From: Metabacillus halosaccharovorans
Lineage (GTDB): Bacteria > Bacillota > Bacilli > Bacillales > Bacillaceae
NCBI RefSeq assembly: GCF_002019635.1
Contig: NZ_KV917372.1
Location: forward strand, 868,001-932,000
Length of the DNA stretch: 64,000 nt
Reading direction: 5' to 3'
Part shown: positions 27,844-38,075 of the stretch, in pieces
How positions within the stretch are numbered: position 1 is the stretch's first letter
Layout of the letters: every line of letters begins with the position of its first letter
Notes under the pieces: generated by a model
Seen by the model: the letters and a program-made list of their open reading frames with translations, nothing else
What the model was told of the DNA's origin: nothing
The model's database searches: none
Made by a program: the position numbers and the translations under genes

Positions 27844-28386
27844 TTAAAGTTCTTCAACAATAATATTCAGATTGGTATAAACACAGATTTCTCCAGCAAT
27901 TGTTAGAGCTCCCTCCGCAATCTCACGAGCAGTTAACTGATCACCTGAAAATCGCTTTAAAGCCCTGCCTGCAGATAAAGCATAGTTACCACCAGAGCCA
28001 ATAGCTAAGATACCATCGTCCGGTTCTATCACTTCACCTGTTCCTGATACTAGTAATAGATCCTTCTCATTCATGACAATCAGCATTGCTTCCAGACGCC
28101 TTAATACCTTGTCACTTCGCCATTCTTTTGCCAGTTCTACTGCAGCACGTTGTAAATTTCCATTGTATTCTTCAAGCCTGCTTTCAAAGAGTTCAAATAA
28201 TGTAAAAGCATCAGCAACAGATCCTGCAAATCCAGCAATTACTTTTCCATTAAATAATTTTCTAACCTTTTTAGCAGTATGCTTCATTACAACTGCATTA
28301 CCTAACGTTACTTGTCCGTCACCTGCCATTGCAGCCTTTCCATTGTGATGAATAGCAAAAATTGTTGTCGCATGAAATTGAGACAT
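27844..28386 (-). CDS. hslV: HslV (ClpQ) protease subunit, Ser-type N-terminus
   Basis: HslV is the proteasome-like peptidase of HslUV. The 180-residue product has the characteristic [22 protein letters not shown] block and the C-terminal [14 protein letters not shown]. The N-terminus is [11 protein letters not shown]. In E. coli the nucleophile is a Thr exposed by Met removal. In B. subtilis the enzyme is reported to use an N-terminal Ser, and here Ser2 fits that arrangement. The GGAGG ribosome site is well spaced. Confidence 0.97.
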   Translation of the reverse strand: MSQFHATTIFAIHHNGKAAMAGDGQVTLGNAVVMKHTAKKVRKLFNGKVIAGFAGSVADAFTLFELFESRLEEYNGNLQRAAVELAKEWRSDKVLRRLEAMLIVMNEKDLLLVSGTGEVIEPDDGILAIGSGGNYALSAGRALKRFSGDQLTAREIAEGALTIAGEICVYTNLNIIVEEL

Positions 28387-28409
28387 TTTTCTACCTCCAA
28401 TATTAAGCT

Positions 28410-29312
28410 TTAAGCTCGAGGGTGATGGGCCATATACATTTTCTTCAAGTGTTCTTTTGTTACATGTGTATAAACTTGAGTAGAAGATAAATGTGAATGC
28501 CCTAGCAATTCTTGAACACTTCTCATATCAGCACCTTCATTTAATAAATGTGTAGCAAAAGTATGCCTAAACATATGTGGGTGAATATGCAGAATTGATG
28601 AGACATTTTTTATCATCCTATTTAGAATATGTCTTATTCCCTGGTCTGTTAGCGCTTCACCACGATGATTTGCGAATAAATAGGGATGGTCTTCCTTCTG
28701 TTTGCTCATTAATATTTTCCGTCCATCATACATATAACGTTCTACTGCATCTTGAGCATAGGCACCAAATGGAATGTATCGTTGTTTTCCACCTTTACCA
28801 GTAACAAGTATTGTTCCGATAAAAAAGTCAATATCAGAAATCTTAATCCCACAACATTCACTGACACGAATTCCGGTGCCATATAAAATTTCAACTAATG
28901 CTTGGTTTCTTTGTCCTAAAGGAGTGTGAATATCCGACACGGAGAATAATTGCTTAATCTCATCTTCATATAGAAACTGAGGGATTTTCTTCTCCTTTTT
29001 AGGGATTGAAACAAGTAAAAAAGGATTTTCATTGAGAATACTTTCTCGTATAAGAAACTTATGAAAACTTCTTAATGAGGAAATCTTTCTTGAAATTGTT
29101 TTTCTAGAATACTTTCTTGTATGTAACTGAGTTAAATATAACCTTGTATCATTATATGTAATTTCTTCTAGATGTAGGATTGCTTGTTCTTTCATAAAGG
29201 AAAAAAAATCTTCAATGTCTGTGGTATAATTCACAATTGTATATTTTGAATAATTTTTCTCAATTTGTAAATATTCAATGAACAAATTTAAATAATTCTT
29301 AACATTTGTCAC
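28410..29312 (-). CDS. xerC: Tyrosine recombinase XerC (CodV)
   Basis: XerC-type recombinase, called CodV in B. subtilis, acts with XerD to resolve chromosome dimers at dif. The N-terminal SAM-like core-binding domain covers about residues 1-90. The catalytic domain shows Arg in GTGIRVSE, Lys in [19 protein letters not shown], the [10 protein letters not shown] motif and the Tyr nucleophile in VYTHV. The start is a GTG at 29312 after GAGGTG; the TTG eight codons upstream lacks a site. Length is 300 residues. Because it belongs to the conserved codY operon it is not evidence of an integrated element. Confidence 0.95.
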   Translation of the reverse strand: MTNVKNYLNLFIEYLQIEKNYSKYTIVNYTTDIEDFFSFMKEQAILHLEEITYNDTRLYLTQLHTRKYSRKTISRKISSLRSFHKFLIRESILNENPFLLVSIPKKEKKIPQFLYEDEIKQLFSVSDIHTPLGQRNQALVEILYGTGIRVSECCGIKISDIDFFIGTILVTGKGGKQRYIPFGAYAQDAVERYMYDGRKILMSKQKEDHPYLFANHRGEALTDQGIRHILNRMIKNVSSILHIHPHMFRHTFATHLLNEGADMRSVQELLGHSHLSSTQVYTHVTKEHLKKMYMAHHPRA

Positions 29313-29336
29313 TCTAGACACCTCACAACAACACAA

Positions 29337-29374
29337 AAGGGCTACTAAATGTTATCACAACAGTAGTAGCCCTT
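29337..29374 (-). terminator. Terminator-like hairpin after trmFO
   Basis: An 11-bp stem (AAGGGCTACTA, 29337-29347, with its complement 29364-29374) lies between the trmFO stop and the xerC ribosome site. On the minus strand it is followed by TTTTGTG, a short T-tract, so termination may be partial. Confidence 0.75.
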
Positions 29375-29385
29375 GCAAATTATTT

Positions 29386-30696
29386 CTATAAATCTTTCGA
29401 AATTTTTTGAATTGTTTCCAGCGCTCGCTTTGCATGCAATTCATTTCGTTCTTTTTTACCTTTTATTTGTTTAGGAAGTGGAGCAAATATACCAAAATTC
29501 GCATTCATTGGTTGGAAATTGTCCGCATTTGTAGATGTAATATATTTTGCCATACTTCCAATCGCTGTTTCATTAGGAAATTCAACCAACTCTTTATCTA
29601 AAATAAGATGTGCTGCATTTATCCCTGCCACTAATCCAGATGCTGCAGATTCTACATACCCTTCAACACCAGTCATTTGCCCGGCAAAGAACAGATCTGT
29701 ACGATTTTTATATTGATAAGTTGGCTCTAACAGTCTCGGGGAATTGATAAATGTATTACGGTGCATAACACCATATCGAACAATTTCAACATTCTCCAAT
29801 CCCGGAATAAGGGACAGCACCTCTTTTTGAGGACCCCATTTTAAGTGTGTTTGAAAACCAACAATGTTGTAAAGTGTACCAGCTGCATCATCCTGCCTTA
29901 ATTGGACTACGGCATATGGTCTCTTCCCTGTTTTAGGATCTTCCAATCCTACAGGTTTAAGAGGACCAAACAACATTGTCTTCCTCCCTCTTTGAGCCAT
30001 TACTTCAATAGGCATGCAGCCTTCAAAGAAGATTTCCTTTTCGAATTCTTTTAATGGCACAGTTTCTGCAGCTATTAATGCTTCATAAAAACGGTCGAAT
30101 TCCTCTTCAGTCATAGGACAATTTAGGTAAGCTGCTTCTCCCTTATCATAGCGGGACTTCAAATAAACCTTGTCCATATTGATGCTATCCTTCTCAACAA
30201 TTGGTGCAGCAGCATCATAAAAATACAAATACTCCTCACCAGTTAATGACATTAATTGCTCTGAAAGTTTCTTCGATGTTAACGGTCCTGTAGCAATGAT
30301 AGTAGGACCATTTGGTATCTCCTGAACTTCTTCATTTACTACTGTTACATTAGGGTGTCCCTTTACTAGCTCTGTTACCTTTTGAGAGAATTCATGTCGA
30401 TCTACTGCAAGTGCACCACCTGCCGGCACAGCACACTCATCAGCTGCTTTTATAATGACAGAGTCTAATAACCGCATTTCTTCTTTTAACACACCGACAG
30501 CGTTTGTTAAATTATTTGCTCTTAATGAATTACTACAAACTAACTCTGCGAATTTATCTGTGTGATGTGCAGGTGTTTGTTTTACAGGTCTCATCTCATA
30601 TAATCGAACTTTTATTCCTCTTTTTGCTAATTGCCACGCTGCTTCACTACCAGCTAAACCTGCTCCTATTACATTTACCATTGGTTCATGATTCAT
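29386..30696 (-). CDS. trmFO: tRNA m5U54 methyltransferase TrmFO (Gid)
   Basis: TrmFO makes 5-methyluridine at position 54 of tRNA using methylene-tetrahydrofolate and FAD. The Rossmann dinucleotide site is [21 protein letters not shown] at the N-terminus. Other family blocks are [17 protein letters not shown] with its Cys, [13 protein letters not shown], and [20 protein letters not shown]. Length is about 436 residues. The start could be ATG 30696 or the GTG two codons upstream; both follow GGAGG. Confidence 0.97.
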   Translation of the reverse strand: MNHEPMVNVIGAGLAGSEAAWQLAKRGIKVRLYEMRPVKQTPAHHTDKFAELVCSNSLRANNLTNAVGVLKEEMRLLDSVIIKAADECAVPAGGALAVDRHEFSQKVTELVKGHPNVTVVNEEVQEIPNGPTIIATGPLTSKKLSEQLMSLTGEEYLYFYDAAAPIVEKDSINMDKVYLKSRYDKGEAAYLNCPMTEEEFDRFYEALIAAETVPLKEFEKEIFFEGCMPIEVMAQRGRKTMLFGPLKPVGLEDPKTGKRPYAVVQLRQDDAAGTLYNIVGFQTHLKWGPQKEVLSLIPGLENVEIVRYGVMHRNTFINSPRLLEPTYQYKNRTDLFFAGQMTGVEGYVESAASGLVAGINAAHLILDKELVEFPNETAIGSMAKYITSTNADNFQPMNANFGIFAPLPKQIKGKKERNELHAKRALETIQKISKDL

Positions 30697-30799
30697 TTTC
30701 ACCTAATCCTCCAACTACTTATATGAACAATAAATATATTTATTTAATATGTATTATTCATTTATGTTTTTGAAATCATCCGTCATTACTTTGTTCCTT

Positions 30800-30826
30800 A
30801 AAAAAAGTGAGCGTTATTCCGCTCAC
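30800..30826 (-). terminator. topA terminator
   Basis: The stem GTGAGCG/CGCTCAC (30807-30826) with a 6-nt loop is followed on the minus strand by seven T residues. It begins immediately after the topA stop codon. Confidence 0.93.
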
Positions 30827-32902
30827 CTATTGTTGCTGTTCCTCTTTATAGTCACATTCCATACATTGTACTTGGATGCCTTTTTTAAGTTTTTTCTCAA
30901 CGAGCATGTTACTACATTTTGGACAATTTCTTGCAATCGGTTTATCCCATGAGAGAAATTCGCATTCAGGGTATTGATTACACCCATAAAAAATTCTGCG
31001 TTTTTTTGATTTTCTCTCAACTATCGTGCCTTCCTCACAGTTCGGGCATTTTACCCCAATTTCTTTAACGATCGGTTTTGTATTACGACAATCCGGGAAA
31101 TTTGAACAGGCCATAAACTTTCCATATCTGCCCATTTTAAAGACCATTGGGTGACCACATTCCTCACAATCAACCCCTGCAGGCTCATCTTTTATTTCAA
31201 TCTTCTCCATTTCATTTTCAGCCTTTTCAAGCCTCGGAGAAAAGTCTTTATAGAAATTATCGATGATCTTAATCCATTGAATATGTCCATCTTCAACTTC
31301 ATCAAGGCTATTTTCCATATTTGCAGTGAATTCCACATTGATAATTTCAGGGAAAAACTCTCTAATCAACTCCAACACAATTTCGCCTAATTCAGTTGGA
31401 ATAAACCTCTTATTATCTAATGTTACATACCCTCTTTTTTGAATTGTATCAAGTGTAGGTGCGTAGGTGGACGGTCTGCCTATCCCAAGCTCTTCTAACG
31501 TTTTAACAAGTCTTGCTTCAGTATATCGAGGCGGTGGCTGAGTAAAATGCTGGGAAGGCTCAATATCTTTAGAATAAATTTCATCCCCTTCCTTTAACTC
31601 CGGAAGTAATCGATCCTTTTCCTCTATTTGATCATCAGTTCCCTCAACATACACTTTCATAAAACCAGGAAATTTAATTTTTGAACCATTCGCTCGGAAT
31701 AATACTCCATTGTTAACTAAATCAACACTCATTGTATCGAGTATCGCTGGAGCCATTTGACTGGAAACAAACCGTTCCCAGATTAATTTGTACAATCTTA
31801 ATTGATCCCTGCTTAAAAATTCTTTTATGCTGGCAGGATCGCGTAATGTTGAGGTTGGACGGATCGCTTCATGAGCATCTTGAGCATTCGTGTTCTTTTT
31901 AGCAGACTTAGCGGTAGTACCTAAAAACTCTTGACCATATTTATCTGTAATATAATTTGATGCTTCAGACTGGGCTGTCTCGGAAATTCTAGTTGAGTCG
32001 GTTCTCATATAGGTAATTAAACCAACTGTTCCTTCTTTTCCTAAATCAATTCCCTCATAAAGTTGCTGAGCAATCATCATTGTTTTCTTTGCTCTGAAGT
32101 TTAATTTTCGGGCTGCCTCTTGTTGTAAAGTAGATGTTGTAAACGGAACTGCAGGGTTTCGTTTACGTTCTTTCTTTGTTACTTTTTCAACTGTAAATTT
32201 GTTCTCTTTTATAATTTCCAGAACTTCTTTTACTTCTGATTCTGTATTTAATGCTTTTTTCTGGCCATTTATTCCGTAAAAAGATGCTTCAAATTCTTTT
32301 TGCCCTTTTAAAAATTGACCTTCAATAGACCAATATTCTTCAGGTACAAATGCTTTGATTTCATTTTCCCTATCAATAATCAGTCTTACTGCTACTGATT
32401 GTACACGACCAGCACTTAAACCTTTTTTAACTTTTTTCCATAATATAGGGCTTATCTTGTACCCAACCAACCGATCAAGGACACGTCTTGCTTGTTGTGC
32501 ATCAACTAAATCCATATTTATAGATCGGGGATGCTTAAAGGATTCTTTAATAGCGTCCTTGGTAATTTCATTAAACACAACACGACAATCAGAATTAATG
32601 TCTACATCAAGACTATGAGCTAAATGCCACGCAATCGCTTCCCCTTCGCGATCCGGGTCAGCCGCTAAATAGACTTTTTTCGCTTTTTTTGCTGCTGTCT
32701 TTAATTCTTTTAGTACAGAGCCTTTTCCTCTGATTGTAATGTATTTCGGCTCAAAATTATGTTCAACATCTACGCCAATTTGACTCTTTGGCAGATCTCG
32801 AACATGTCCCATTGAGGCCTTTACTTTATACTTTTTCCCTAAGTAACGCTCAATCGTTTTTGCCTTCGCAGGTGATTCTACAATCACTAAATAATCCGAC
32901 AT
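30827..32902 (-). CDS. topA: DNA topoisomerase I TopA
   Basis: TopA relaxes negative supercoils as a type IA enzyme. The 691-residue protein starts with a TOPRIM domain ([32 protein letters not shown]). The active-site Tyr lies in [14 protein letters not shown] (about residue 300). Three Cys4 zinc modules follow at the C-terminus ([24 protein letters not shown] starts). The start at 32902 has AAGGAGG. A sigma-A promoter lies 165 nt upstream. Confidence 0.98.
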   Translation of the reverse strand: MSDYLVIVESPAKAKTIERYLGKKYKVKASMGHVRDLPKSQIGVDVEHNFEPKYITIRGKGSVLKELKTAAKKAKKVYLAADPDREGEAIAWHLAHSLDVDINSDCRVVFNEITKDAIKESFKHPRSINMDLVDAQQARRVLDRLVGYKISPILWKKVKKGLSAGRVQSVAVRLIIDRENEIKAFVPEEYWSIEGQFLKGQKEFEASFYGINGQKKALNTESEVKEVLEIIKENKFTVEKVTKKERKRNPAVPFTTSTLQQEAARKLNFRAKKTMMIAQQLYEGIDLGKEGTVGLITYMRTDSTRISETAQSEASNYITDKYGQEFLGTTAKSAKKNTNAQDAHEAIRPTSTLRDPASIKEFLSRDQLRLYKLIWERFVSSQMAPAILDTMSVDLVNNGVLFRANGSKIKFPGFMKVYVEGTDDQIEEKDRLLPELKEGDEIYSKDIEPSQHFTQPPPRYTEARLVKTLEELGIGRPSTYAPTLDTIQKRGYVTLDNKRFIPTELGEIVLELIREFFPEIINVEFTANMENSLDEVEDGHIQWIKIIDNFYKDFSPRLEKAENEMEKIEIKDEPAGVDCEECGHPMVFKMGRYGKFMACSNFPDCRNTKPIVKEIGVKCPNCEEGTIVERKSKKRRIFYGCNQYPECEFLSWDKPIARNCPKCSNMLVEKKLKKGIQVQCMECDYKEEQQQ

Positions 32903-33072
32903 GCCTGGTATCCTCCTTAAGAGGTATTCTCTCTTTAGTATTTCTTTTTAAGTTTTTATCTGTTATATAAATTAACGAAGCATATTCAATACGTGAGTAA
33001 AGATTTTAATTTTGCTCTCACTTAATGCATGGAGCGTTTTAAAATGTTAATCCTATACTGAAATCTCCACTA

Positions 33073-33101
33073 TTATTAAATATTCCTATAAGGTTTGTCA
33101 A
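33073..33101 (-). promoter_or_regulatory. Sigma-A promoter of topA
   Basis: A perfect -35 TTGACA (33096-33101) is followed after 17 bp by TAATAA (33073-33078). The predicted start near 33066 leaves a leader of about 165 nt before topA in which I see no strong fold. Confidence 0.75.
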
Positions 33102-33171
33102 ACATATTAGAAATAAATTACCCTAATCATATACCAATTCTTAAAGAAAAAACATGAATATTTTAACTAAA

Positions 33172-34080
33172 TTAACATTTTTTTCGTTCCTTTGTTTCAT
33201 TTATTAGCATCTTTATCCCAGGAAATTCTTCTATAATATGTGAAACATCCTGTACTAGCTTTGCACCGTTTTGGATTAATTCATTTGTACCTCCACTGTA
33301 TTCATCAAAAATAGAACCTGGAACAGCGAATACTTCACGATTCTGTTCAAGTGCCTGTTGGGCTGTAATAAGTGACCCGCTTTTTTTCTGAGCTTGTATA
33401 ATAATCGTGCCCTTTGAAAGACCACTAATCAATCTATTTCTCATCGGAAAATGCCATTTTTGAGGTGGAGTAGATGGAGGATGTTCTGAAAGAATGAGAT
33501 GTGAAGTCATGATCTGTTCTGCCAGAGGCTGATTTTGTTTAGGATATAAATGATAAAAACCTCCGGCTATTACAGCAATGGTTTTACCATCTTGATTAAT
33601 AGAAAGTGTATGTGCCAATGCATCGATTCCTTTTGCCAGTCCACTTATAATCACCCAATTATTTAAAATCAATGGTTTTATTATATATTCCAGTGCAGAT
33701 CTACCATATTGACTCGGGTTCCTTGTACCTACAACACTAATGCTTTGTGGTGAATGAGATAGTTCAATATCACCTTTGTAAAACAAAAATGGTGGCGGAT
33801 CAGAAATCTCTTTTAATAAAGGTGGATATGCCTGGTCATATAGAGAGAGAAACATGATATTATCTTTCTTATATTGATTTTCGAGGGCTAAGAATGACAG
33901 AGAATGATATTCTTTTTTTATAGCTTGAATTTTTTCTTTTTTTAACTGAAAGTATGATTCCCATTCATGGTCTTTCAAATAAAAAAAGAGCTTGAGCGTA
34001 GGGTCTACACTCATAATTTTACGAAATAACTGCTGACTAACTCCCTTACAATGAGCTAATAAAAACAATTCTTTATTCAT
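33172..34080 (-). CDS. dprA: DNA-processing protein DprA (Smf)
   Basis: DprA loads RecA on incoming single-stranded DNA during transformation. The 302-residue protein has a helical N-terminal part and the Rossmann-like core (VVGTRNPSQYGR, VISGLAKGIDALAHTLS, VIAGGFYHLYPKQN, SEHPPSTPPQKWHFPMRNRLISGLS). The family C-terminal winged helix is absent or reduced, as in B. subtilis. The start at 34080 has TTGGAGGGAAAT upstream; a frame opening 29 codons earlier overlaps sucD and is not supported. It follows sucD by 64 bp, across a hairpin. Confidence 0.95.
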   Translation of the reverse strand: MNKELFLLAHCKGVSQQLFRKIMSVDPTLKLFFYLKDHEWESYFQLKKEKIQAIKKEYHSLSFLALENQYKKDNIMFLSLYDQAYPPLLKEISDPPPFLFYKGDIELSHSPQSISVVGTRNPSQYGRSALEYIIKPLILNNWVIISGLAKGIDALAHTLSINQDGKTIAVIAGGFYHLYPKQNQPLAEQIMTSHLILSEHPPSTPPQKWHFPMRNRLISGLSKGTIIIQAQKKSGSLITAQQALEQNREVFAVPGSIFDEYSGGTNELIQNGAKLVQDVSHIIEEFPGIKMLINETKERKKC

Positions 34081-34106
34081 ATTTCCCTCCAATTTTGCAT
34101 GACAAA

Positions 34107-34132
34107 TAGGAACAGGAAAAAACCTGTTCCTA
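34107..34132 (-). terminator. Hairpin after sucCD
   Basis: A 10-bp stem (TAGGAACAGG and its complement) closes a loop of six T residues on the minus strand. Only a weak T-tract (TTTG) follows. It probably ends or thins sucCD transcription before dprA. Confidence 0.75.
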
Positions 34133-34144
34133 CTATTAAATTTA

Positions 34145-35047
34145 TTAATGTGTTTTACATTTTTCAAGTAACCCTTGTTCTTTTAATACAGAGATAAGCG
34201 TTTCTCCCATAACAGATGGAGTATCAGCCACTTTAATACCACAAGCATTCATTGTTTTAATTTTTTCTTCAGCAGTACCTTTACCACCTGATATGATTGC
34301 ACCTGCGTGACCCATGCGCTTTCCTGGAGGTGCTGTTTGACCACCTATGAAACCTACAACAGGTTTTGTCATATTTGCTTTTACCCATTCTGCCGCTTCT
34401 TCTTCAGCTGTACCACCAATTTCTCCAATCATAATGACAGCGTATGTGTCTTCATCTTCGTTGAAGGCTTTAAGGACATCAATAAAGTTTGTACCGTTAA
34501 CAGGGTCCCCGCCGATTCCTACAGCAGTTGATTGACCAATACCAGCTTGTGATAATTGATGAACTGCTTCATACGTTAAAGTACCGGAACGAGATACAAC
34601 ACCAACATGTCCTTTTTTATGGATATATCCAGGCATGATGCCGATTTTGCACTCTTCAGGAGTAATAACTCCCGGACAGTTTGGTCCTACTAGGCGAGTT
34701 TTCTTTCCTTCCATGTAGCGCTTCACTTTTACCATATCCATTACAGGAATATGTTCTGTAATACAAATGACCAAATCTAATTCTGCATCTACACCTTCCA
34801 TGATCGCATCTGCAGCGAATGCAGCAGGCACGTAGATAACAGATGCATTTGCACCAGTCGTTTGTACTGCTTCTTGAACTGTATTAAATACAGGCACCCC
34901 TTCTACCTCTGTACCACCTTTACCAGGTGTTACTCCTCCAACAATATTTGTTCCATACTCCAGCATTTGCTTTGTATGGAATAACGCTGTTGAACCAGTG
35001 ATACCTTGTACAATAACTTTTGTATCTTTATTAATAAATACACTCAT
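34145..35047 (-). CDS. sucD: Succinyl-CoA ligase alpha subunit SucD
   Basis: SucD with SucC converts succinyl-CoA to succinate with substrate-level phosphorylation in the TCA cycle. The 300-residue protein has the CoA-binding Rossmann domain ([26 protein letters not shown]) and the ligase domain with the phosphohistidine in [17 protein letters not shown] (about residue 246). It follows sucC by 18 bp. Confidence 0.98.
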   Translation of the reverse strand: MSVFINKDTKVIVQGITGSTALFHTKQMLEYGTNIVGGVTPGKGGTEVEGVPVFNTVQEAVQTTGANASVIYVPAAFAADAIMEGVDAELDLVICITEHIPVMDMVKVKRYMEGKKTRLVGPNCPGVITPEECKIGIMPGYIHKKGHVGVVSRSGTLTYEAVHQLSQAGIGQSTAVGIGGDPVNGTNFIDVLKAFNEDEDTYAVIMIGEIGGTAEEEAAEWVKANMTKPVVGFIGGQTAPPGKRMGHAGAIISGGKGTAEEKIKTMNACGIKVADTPSVMGETLISVLKEQGLLEKCKTH

Positions 35048-35065
35048 GTTTGTCCCCTGCCTTTC

Positions 35066-36226
35066 TTACTTCACTAATGAAACGATTTTTTGTGCGCCGT
35101 CAGCCATAGACTCTGCAGAAGTAATATTTAAACCGGATTCATCTAAAATTTTCTTACCTAATTCAACGTTTGTACCTTCAAGACGTACAACAAGAGGAAT
35201 TTCTAAGCCGACCTGCTTAGTCGCTTCTACTACACCTTCAGCTATTACATCACATTTCATGATTCCGCCAAAGATGTTAACGAAAATTCCTTTTACATTC
35301 TGATCAGAAAGAATAATTTTGAATGCTTCTGTAACTTTTTCTGCAGTTGCACCGCCCCCAACGTCCAGGAAGTTTGCAGGTTCGCCGCCATAGTACTTAA
35401 TAATATCCATTGTAGACATAGCAAGACCGGCACCGTTTACCATACAGCCAATATTACCGTCTAAAGAAATATAACTTAAGTCATATTTAGAAGCTTCAAT
35501 TTCCTTTGGATCTTCTTCTTCAAGATCACGATATTCTACGATATCTTTATGGCGATATAATGCATTTGAATCAAAATTCAATTTTGCATCTAATGCCATA
35601 ACCTTTCCATCACCAGTTATGACTAAAGGATTAATCTCTGCGATGGAACAATCTTTTTCAACAAACACTTGATATAGCCCCATCATAAACTTAACAGCTT
35701 GACCAACTAATTCTTTTGGAATATTAATATTGAATGCAATTCTTCTAGCTTGATAGCCTTGTAGACCAACAGCAGGATCAATAACCTCTTTAAAGATCTT
35801 CTCCGGTGTTTGTTCTGCTACTTCCTCAATCTCTGTTCCACCCTCTTCAGAAGCCATTAAAACGACACGAGAAGTAGCGCGGTCCAATACTAGACCTACA
35901 TAATATTCTTTCTTAATATCACAGCCTTCTTCAATAAGGAGACGCTTTACTTCCTTACCTTCAGGACCTGTTTGATGTGTAACAAGTGTTTTTCCTAAAA
36001 TTTCTTCTGCATATGTACGTGCTTCGTCAAGGTTTTTCGCAACTTTTACCCCGCCTGCTTTACCTCGTCCACCTGCATGGATTTGCGCTTTTACCACTAC
36101 TACATCTGTTCCAAGTTCTTTTGCAGCTTCAACTGCTTCATCTACAGAAAAAGCAACTCGTCCATTAGGTACAGAAACTCCGTATTTGCGAAGGAGTTCT
36201 TTTCCTTGGTACTCATGGATATTCAT
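35066..36226 (-). CDS. sucC: Succinyl-CoA ligase beta subunit SucC
   Basis: SucC carries the nucleotide-binding ATP-grasp fold of succinyl-CoA synthetase. The N-terminus [17 protein letters not shown], the [18 protein letters not shown] glycine loop, and the C-terminal [25 protein letters not shown] blocks are diagnostic. The start at 36226 has AGGAGGATGGCAA before it; a frame 16 codons longer lacks a site. Length is 386 residues. Its promoter region carries a cre-like site. Confidence 0.98.
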   Translation of the reverse strand: MNIHEYQGKELLRKYGVSVPNGRVAFSVDEAVEAAKELGTDVVVVKAQIHAGGRGKAGGVKVAKNLDEARTYAEEILGKTLVTHQTGPEGKEVKRLLIEEGCDIKKEYYVGLVLDRATSRVVLMASEEGGTEIEEVAEQTPEKIFKEVIDPAVGLQGYQARRIAFNINIPKELVGQAVKFMMGLYQVFVEKDCSIAEINPLVITGDGKVMALDAKLNFDSNALYRHKDIVEYRDLEEEDPKEIEASKYDLSYISLDGNIGCMVNGAGLAMSTMDIIKYYGGEPANFLDVGGGATAEKVTEAFKIILSDQNVKGIFVNIFGGIMKCDVIAEGVVEATKQVGLEIPLVVRLEGTNVELGKKILDESGLNITSAESMADGAQKIVSLVK

Positions 36227-36258
36227 TTGCCATCCTCCTAACCAATTTGCATAAAAAT

Positions 36259-36274
36259 TAGACTGCGCTTTCAT
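36259..36274. promoter_or_regulatory. cre-like site at the sucC promoter
   Basis: ATGAAAGCGCAGTCTA (minus strand) matches the CcpA cre consensus WTGNAARCGNWWWCAW with two mismatches, including an intact TGAAAGCG half. It overlaps the -10 edge and the expected start, a position where CcpA usually represses. Confidence 0.55.
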
Positions 36275-36301
36275 TTTATATAATAGTTCGAACCTTGTCT
36301 A
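36273..36301 (-). promoter_or_regulatory. Sigma-A promoter of sucCD
   Basis: TAGACA (36296-36301) and TAAAAT (36273-36278) are spaced by 17 bp on the minus strand. The leader to sucC is about 40 nt. Confidence 0.65.
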
Positions 36302-36400
36302 CATTTACACACAAAATAGTAAAATTCAAGTTAATTTTTATTTTTTTAGTATATAAGAAAATACAGATTCCACAGACTTTTTACCCAGATAAAACATAGA

Positions 36401-36445
36401 ACCTATAGTATGATAGAATCAGCGAGTCACTATCATACTATAGGT
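36401..36445. repeat. Perfect 16-bp inverted repeat after ylqH
   Basis: The arms 36401-36416 (ACCTATAGTATGATAG) and 36430-36445 are perfect complements, with a 13-nt loop. The repeat starts about 12 bp after the ylqH stop on the minus strand. There is no T-run on either side, so it is not a standard terminator; it may protect the 3' end or end transcription with a factor. Confidence 0.7.
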
Positions 36446-36457
36446 CTATTAGAGATA

Positions 36458-36742
36458 TTACTCATTCTTCGCTTTTATTTCCTTCTCTAAGTTATACACA
36501 AAAGCAAATATTTCTGCTACAGCCTCATATAATTCTTCTGGAATTTGCTGGTGTATCTCAAGTTTTGATAAAAGCTCTACAAGGGCCTTATCCTCATGTA
36601 GGTGAATATCTTTATGTTTGGCTTTCTCAAGTATTTGTTCTGCAACAAATCCACTACCTTTTGCAATTACCTTTGGTGCCTGCTCATTTTCTTTGTCATA
36701 TCTTAATGCAATCGCCTTTTTTACAGAATCTTTATTCATCAT
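36458..36742 (-). CDS. ylqH: FlhB C-terminal-domain homologue YlqH
   Basis: This 94-residue protein resembles the cytoplasmic C-terminal domain of FlhB without its membrane part. It has KKAIALRYDKENEQAPKVIAKGSG, and a PEELYEAVAEIFAFVYNLE tail like the DEFFQAVAEIIAYVYQ of FlhB in this window. The NPTH autocleavage motif is not kept. It overlaps ylqG by 4 bp (ATGA). Function is unknown; the pairing with a FliK-like protein suggests an export-switch-related role, which is only inference. Confidence 0.88.
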   Translation of the reverse strand: MMNKDSVKKAIALRYDKENEQAPKVIAKGSGFVAEQILEKAKHKDIHLHEDKALVELLSKLEIHQQIPEELYEAVAEIFAFVYNLEKEIKAKNE

Positions 36743-37989
36743 ATTTTCACATCAACTCCAGTATAAGGACCGAAACCACTCGTTATGTTTACTTGCTCTT
36801 TATGAGGTTGGTTTGCTACTGCATCAAATGTTTTAACATGGATAGCAGATAATTTATAGTCCATTTCTTTTAAGAGTTCTTTTAGTCCTTCAGAGTGATT
36901 GGATATAATAGGTTTTATATTTTCTAAATTGTTTGTGATGCTAATCGTGATCACTCTGTTTTGTATTTGTACATCAACCATCATTTCTTTAAGAGTCGGT
37001 AGCTGTAAATAAAAAAGAATACGGCAAAATGATGGGTCAATTTTCCCGTTTTCTTGTTTTTTACCGTGCCATTGTATGGTTAAATCAGTATTACTTAATG
37101 GAAACAAAGGAACTTGTGTGATCATCTGAGTTGTAGGACCTAAATCTTGTTGAAGTAATGTTTGGCCATTCAATCGTTGGATAAGTGAATCAATCTGATC
37201 TTTGACCTTTGCAAGTCCTTCACCTTCTTTACTAACAACCAATAGCATCTCCCTTAGTGCTTGTATCTCATTTGTAATATCTTTTATTGTCAAGCGATTC
37301 TCTCCCCCTAACTCAAATTGCTTTACTGAGAGGAGGGCATCCGAATTTTGCATGAGGTTTAATAATGATTGTTGCAATTGTCTAACAATATTTGATGGCT
37401 GATCCAGTCCTTGCAATGAATGAAATAAAGTGCCGATTTGGTTTGCTAATGAGACATTGGATTGTGTTTGCATGAGGGACTTTATCACATTTTCTGTTAG
37501 TGGATATTCTTGTTTAATTGCAAATTTTGCTGCCTCCACAAAAGCTGATGCAGCTCTTTTTGGTGTATTCTTCAGCATTTCTATAGCATCTAGCAGTTGC
37601 TCCTTGGTAAATGGAATGTGATCTTTTGCTAATTCACCAGTTAATAATATATTTTCTTTTGATGTCTTTTGCTGAAACATTGTAAGCAAATCTTTTGCGA
37701 CTGACTGGTTTGTCAAATGATTTACTTGCTTAATGATCTTTAATTGTAACCCCTGTTGTTCAGATCCCTTCACACGAAACCAGTAGCGGTCGAAGGAATT
37801 TAATGGAGCTTCAAGCTGAGCAACTAACTTTGATTGACCTATTTGAATTAAGGCCTTTTGATCAGGAAAGAGTTTAAGTACTTGCCCTTGAACTACTTGA
37901 TTATTTGTTAATGTCAACTTATTTGTTGACCTATTCATTTGTCCAATAGAATCATTAAGAAATCCTTTCATAGCTGAAAGTTGAATCAT
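36739..37989 (-). CDS. ylqG: FliK-like protein YlqG
   Basis: This 416-residue cytosolic protein has no signal or membrane segment. The C-terminal region (LFYLQLPTLKEMMVDVQIQNRVITISITNNLENIKPIISNH is its core; quoted here in parts only: LQLPTLKEMMVDVQI, RVITISITNNLENI) resembles the FliK hook-length domain. The N-terminal TNNQVVQGQVLKLFPDQKAL and WFRVKGSEQQGLQLKI parts look like a beta domain. The start at 37989 has AAGGAGAG. It is translationally coupled to ylqH. I recognise it as YlqG by context rather than by strong sequence motifs. Confidence 0.8.
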   Translation of the reverse strand: MIQLSAMKGFLNDSIGQMNRSTNKLTLTNNQVVQGQVLKLFPDQKALIQIGQSKLVAQLEAPLNSFDRYWFRVKGSEQQGLQLKIIKQVNHLTNQSVAKDLLTMFQQKTSKENILLTGELAKDHIPFTKEQLLDAIEMLKNTPKRAASAFVEAAKFAIKQEYPLTENVIKSLMQTQSNVSLANQIGTLFHSLQGLDQPSNIVRQLQQSLLNLMQNSDALLSVKQFELGGENRLTIKDITNEIQALREMLLVVSKEGEGLAKVKDQIDSLIQRLNGQTLLQQDLGPTTQMITQVPLFPLSNTDLTIQWHGKKQENGKIDPSFCRILFYLQLPTLKEMMVDVQIQNRVITISITNNLENIKPIISNHSEGLKELLKEMDYKLSAIHVKTFDAVANQPHKEQVNITSGFGPYTGVDVKI

Positions 37990-38018
37990 TTTCTTTCTCT
38001 CCTTAAATCAAGGATTTT

Positions 38019-38075
38019 GAAGCTCTTTAATTGGTGCGAAGCTCTTTAATTGGTGCGAAGCTCTTTCGATGGTGC
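38019..38075 (-). repeat. Three tandem 19-bp units at the rnhB 3' end
   Basis: Two identical 19-bp units (38019-38037 and 38038-38056) follow a third with three changes (38057-38075). Because 19 is not a multiple of three, the units are read in successive frames, and the last contains the rnhB stop. Confidence 0.9.

Noticed and set aside
28410-29312. Tyrosine recombinase as a sign of an integrated element
   Set aside because: It is the housekeeping XerC/CodV in its conserved place in the codY operon, with no att sites or cargo.
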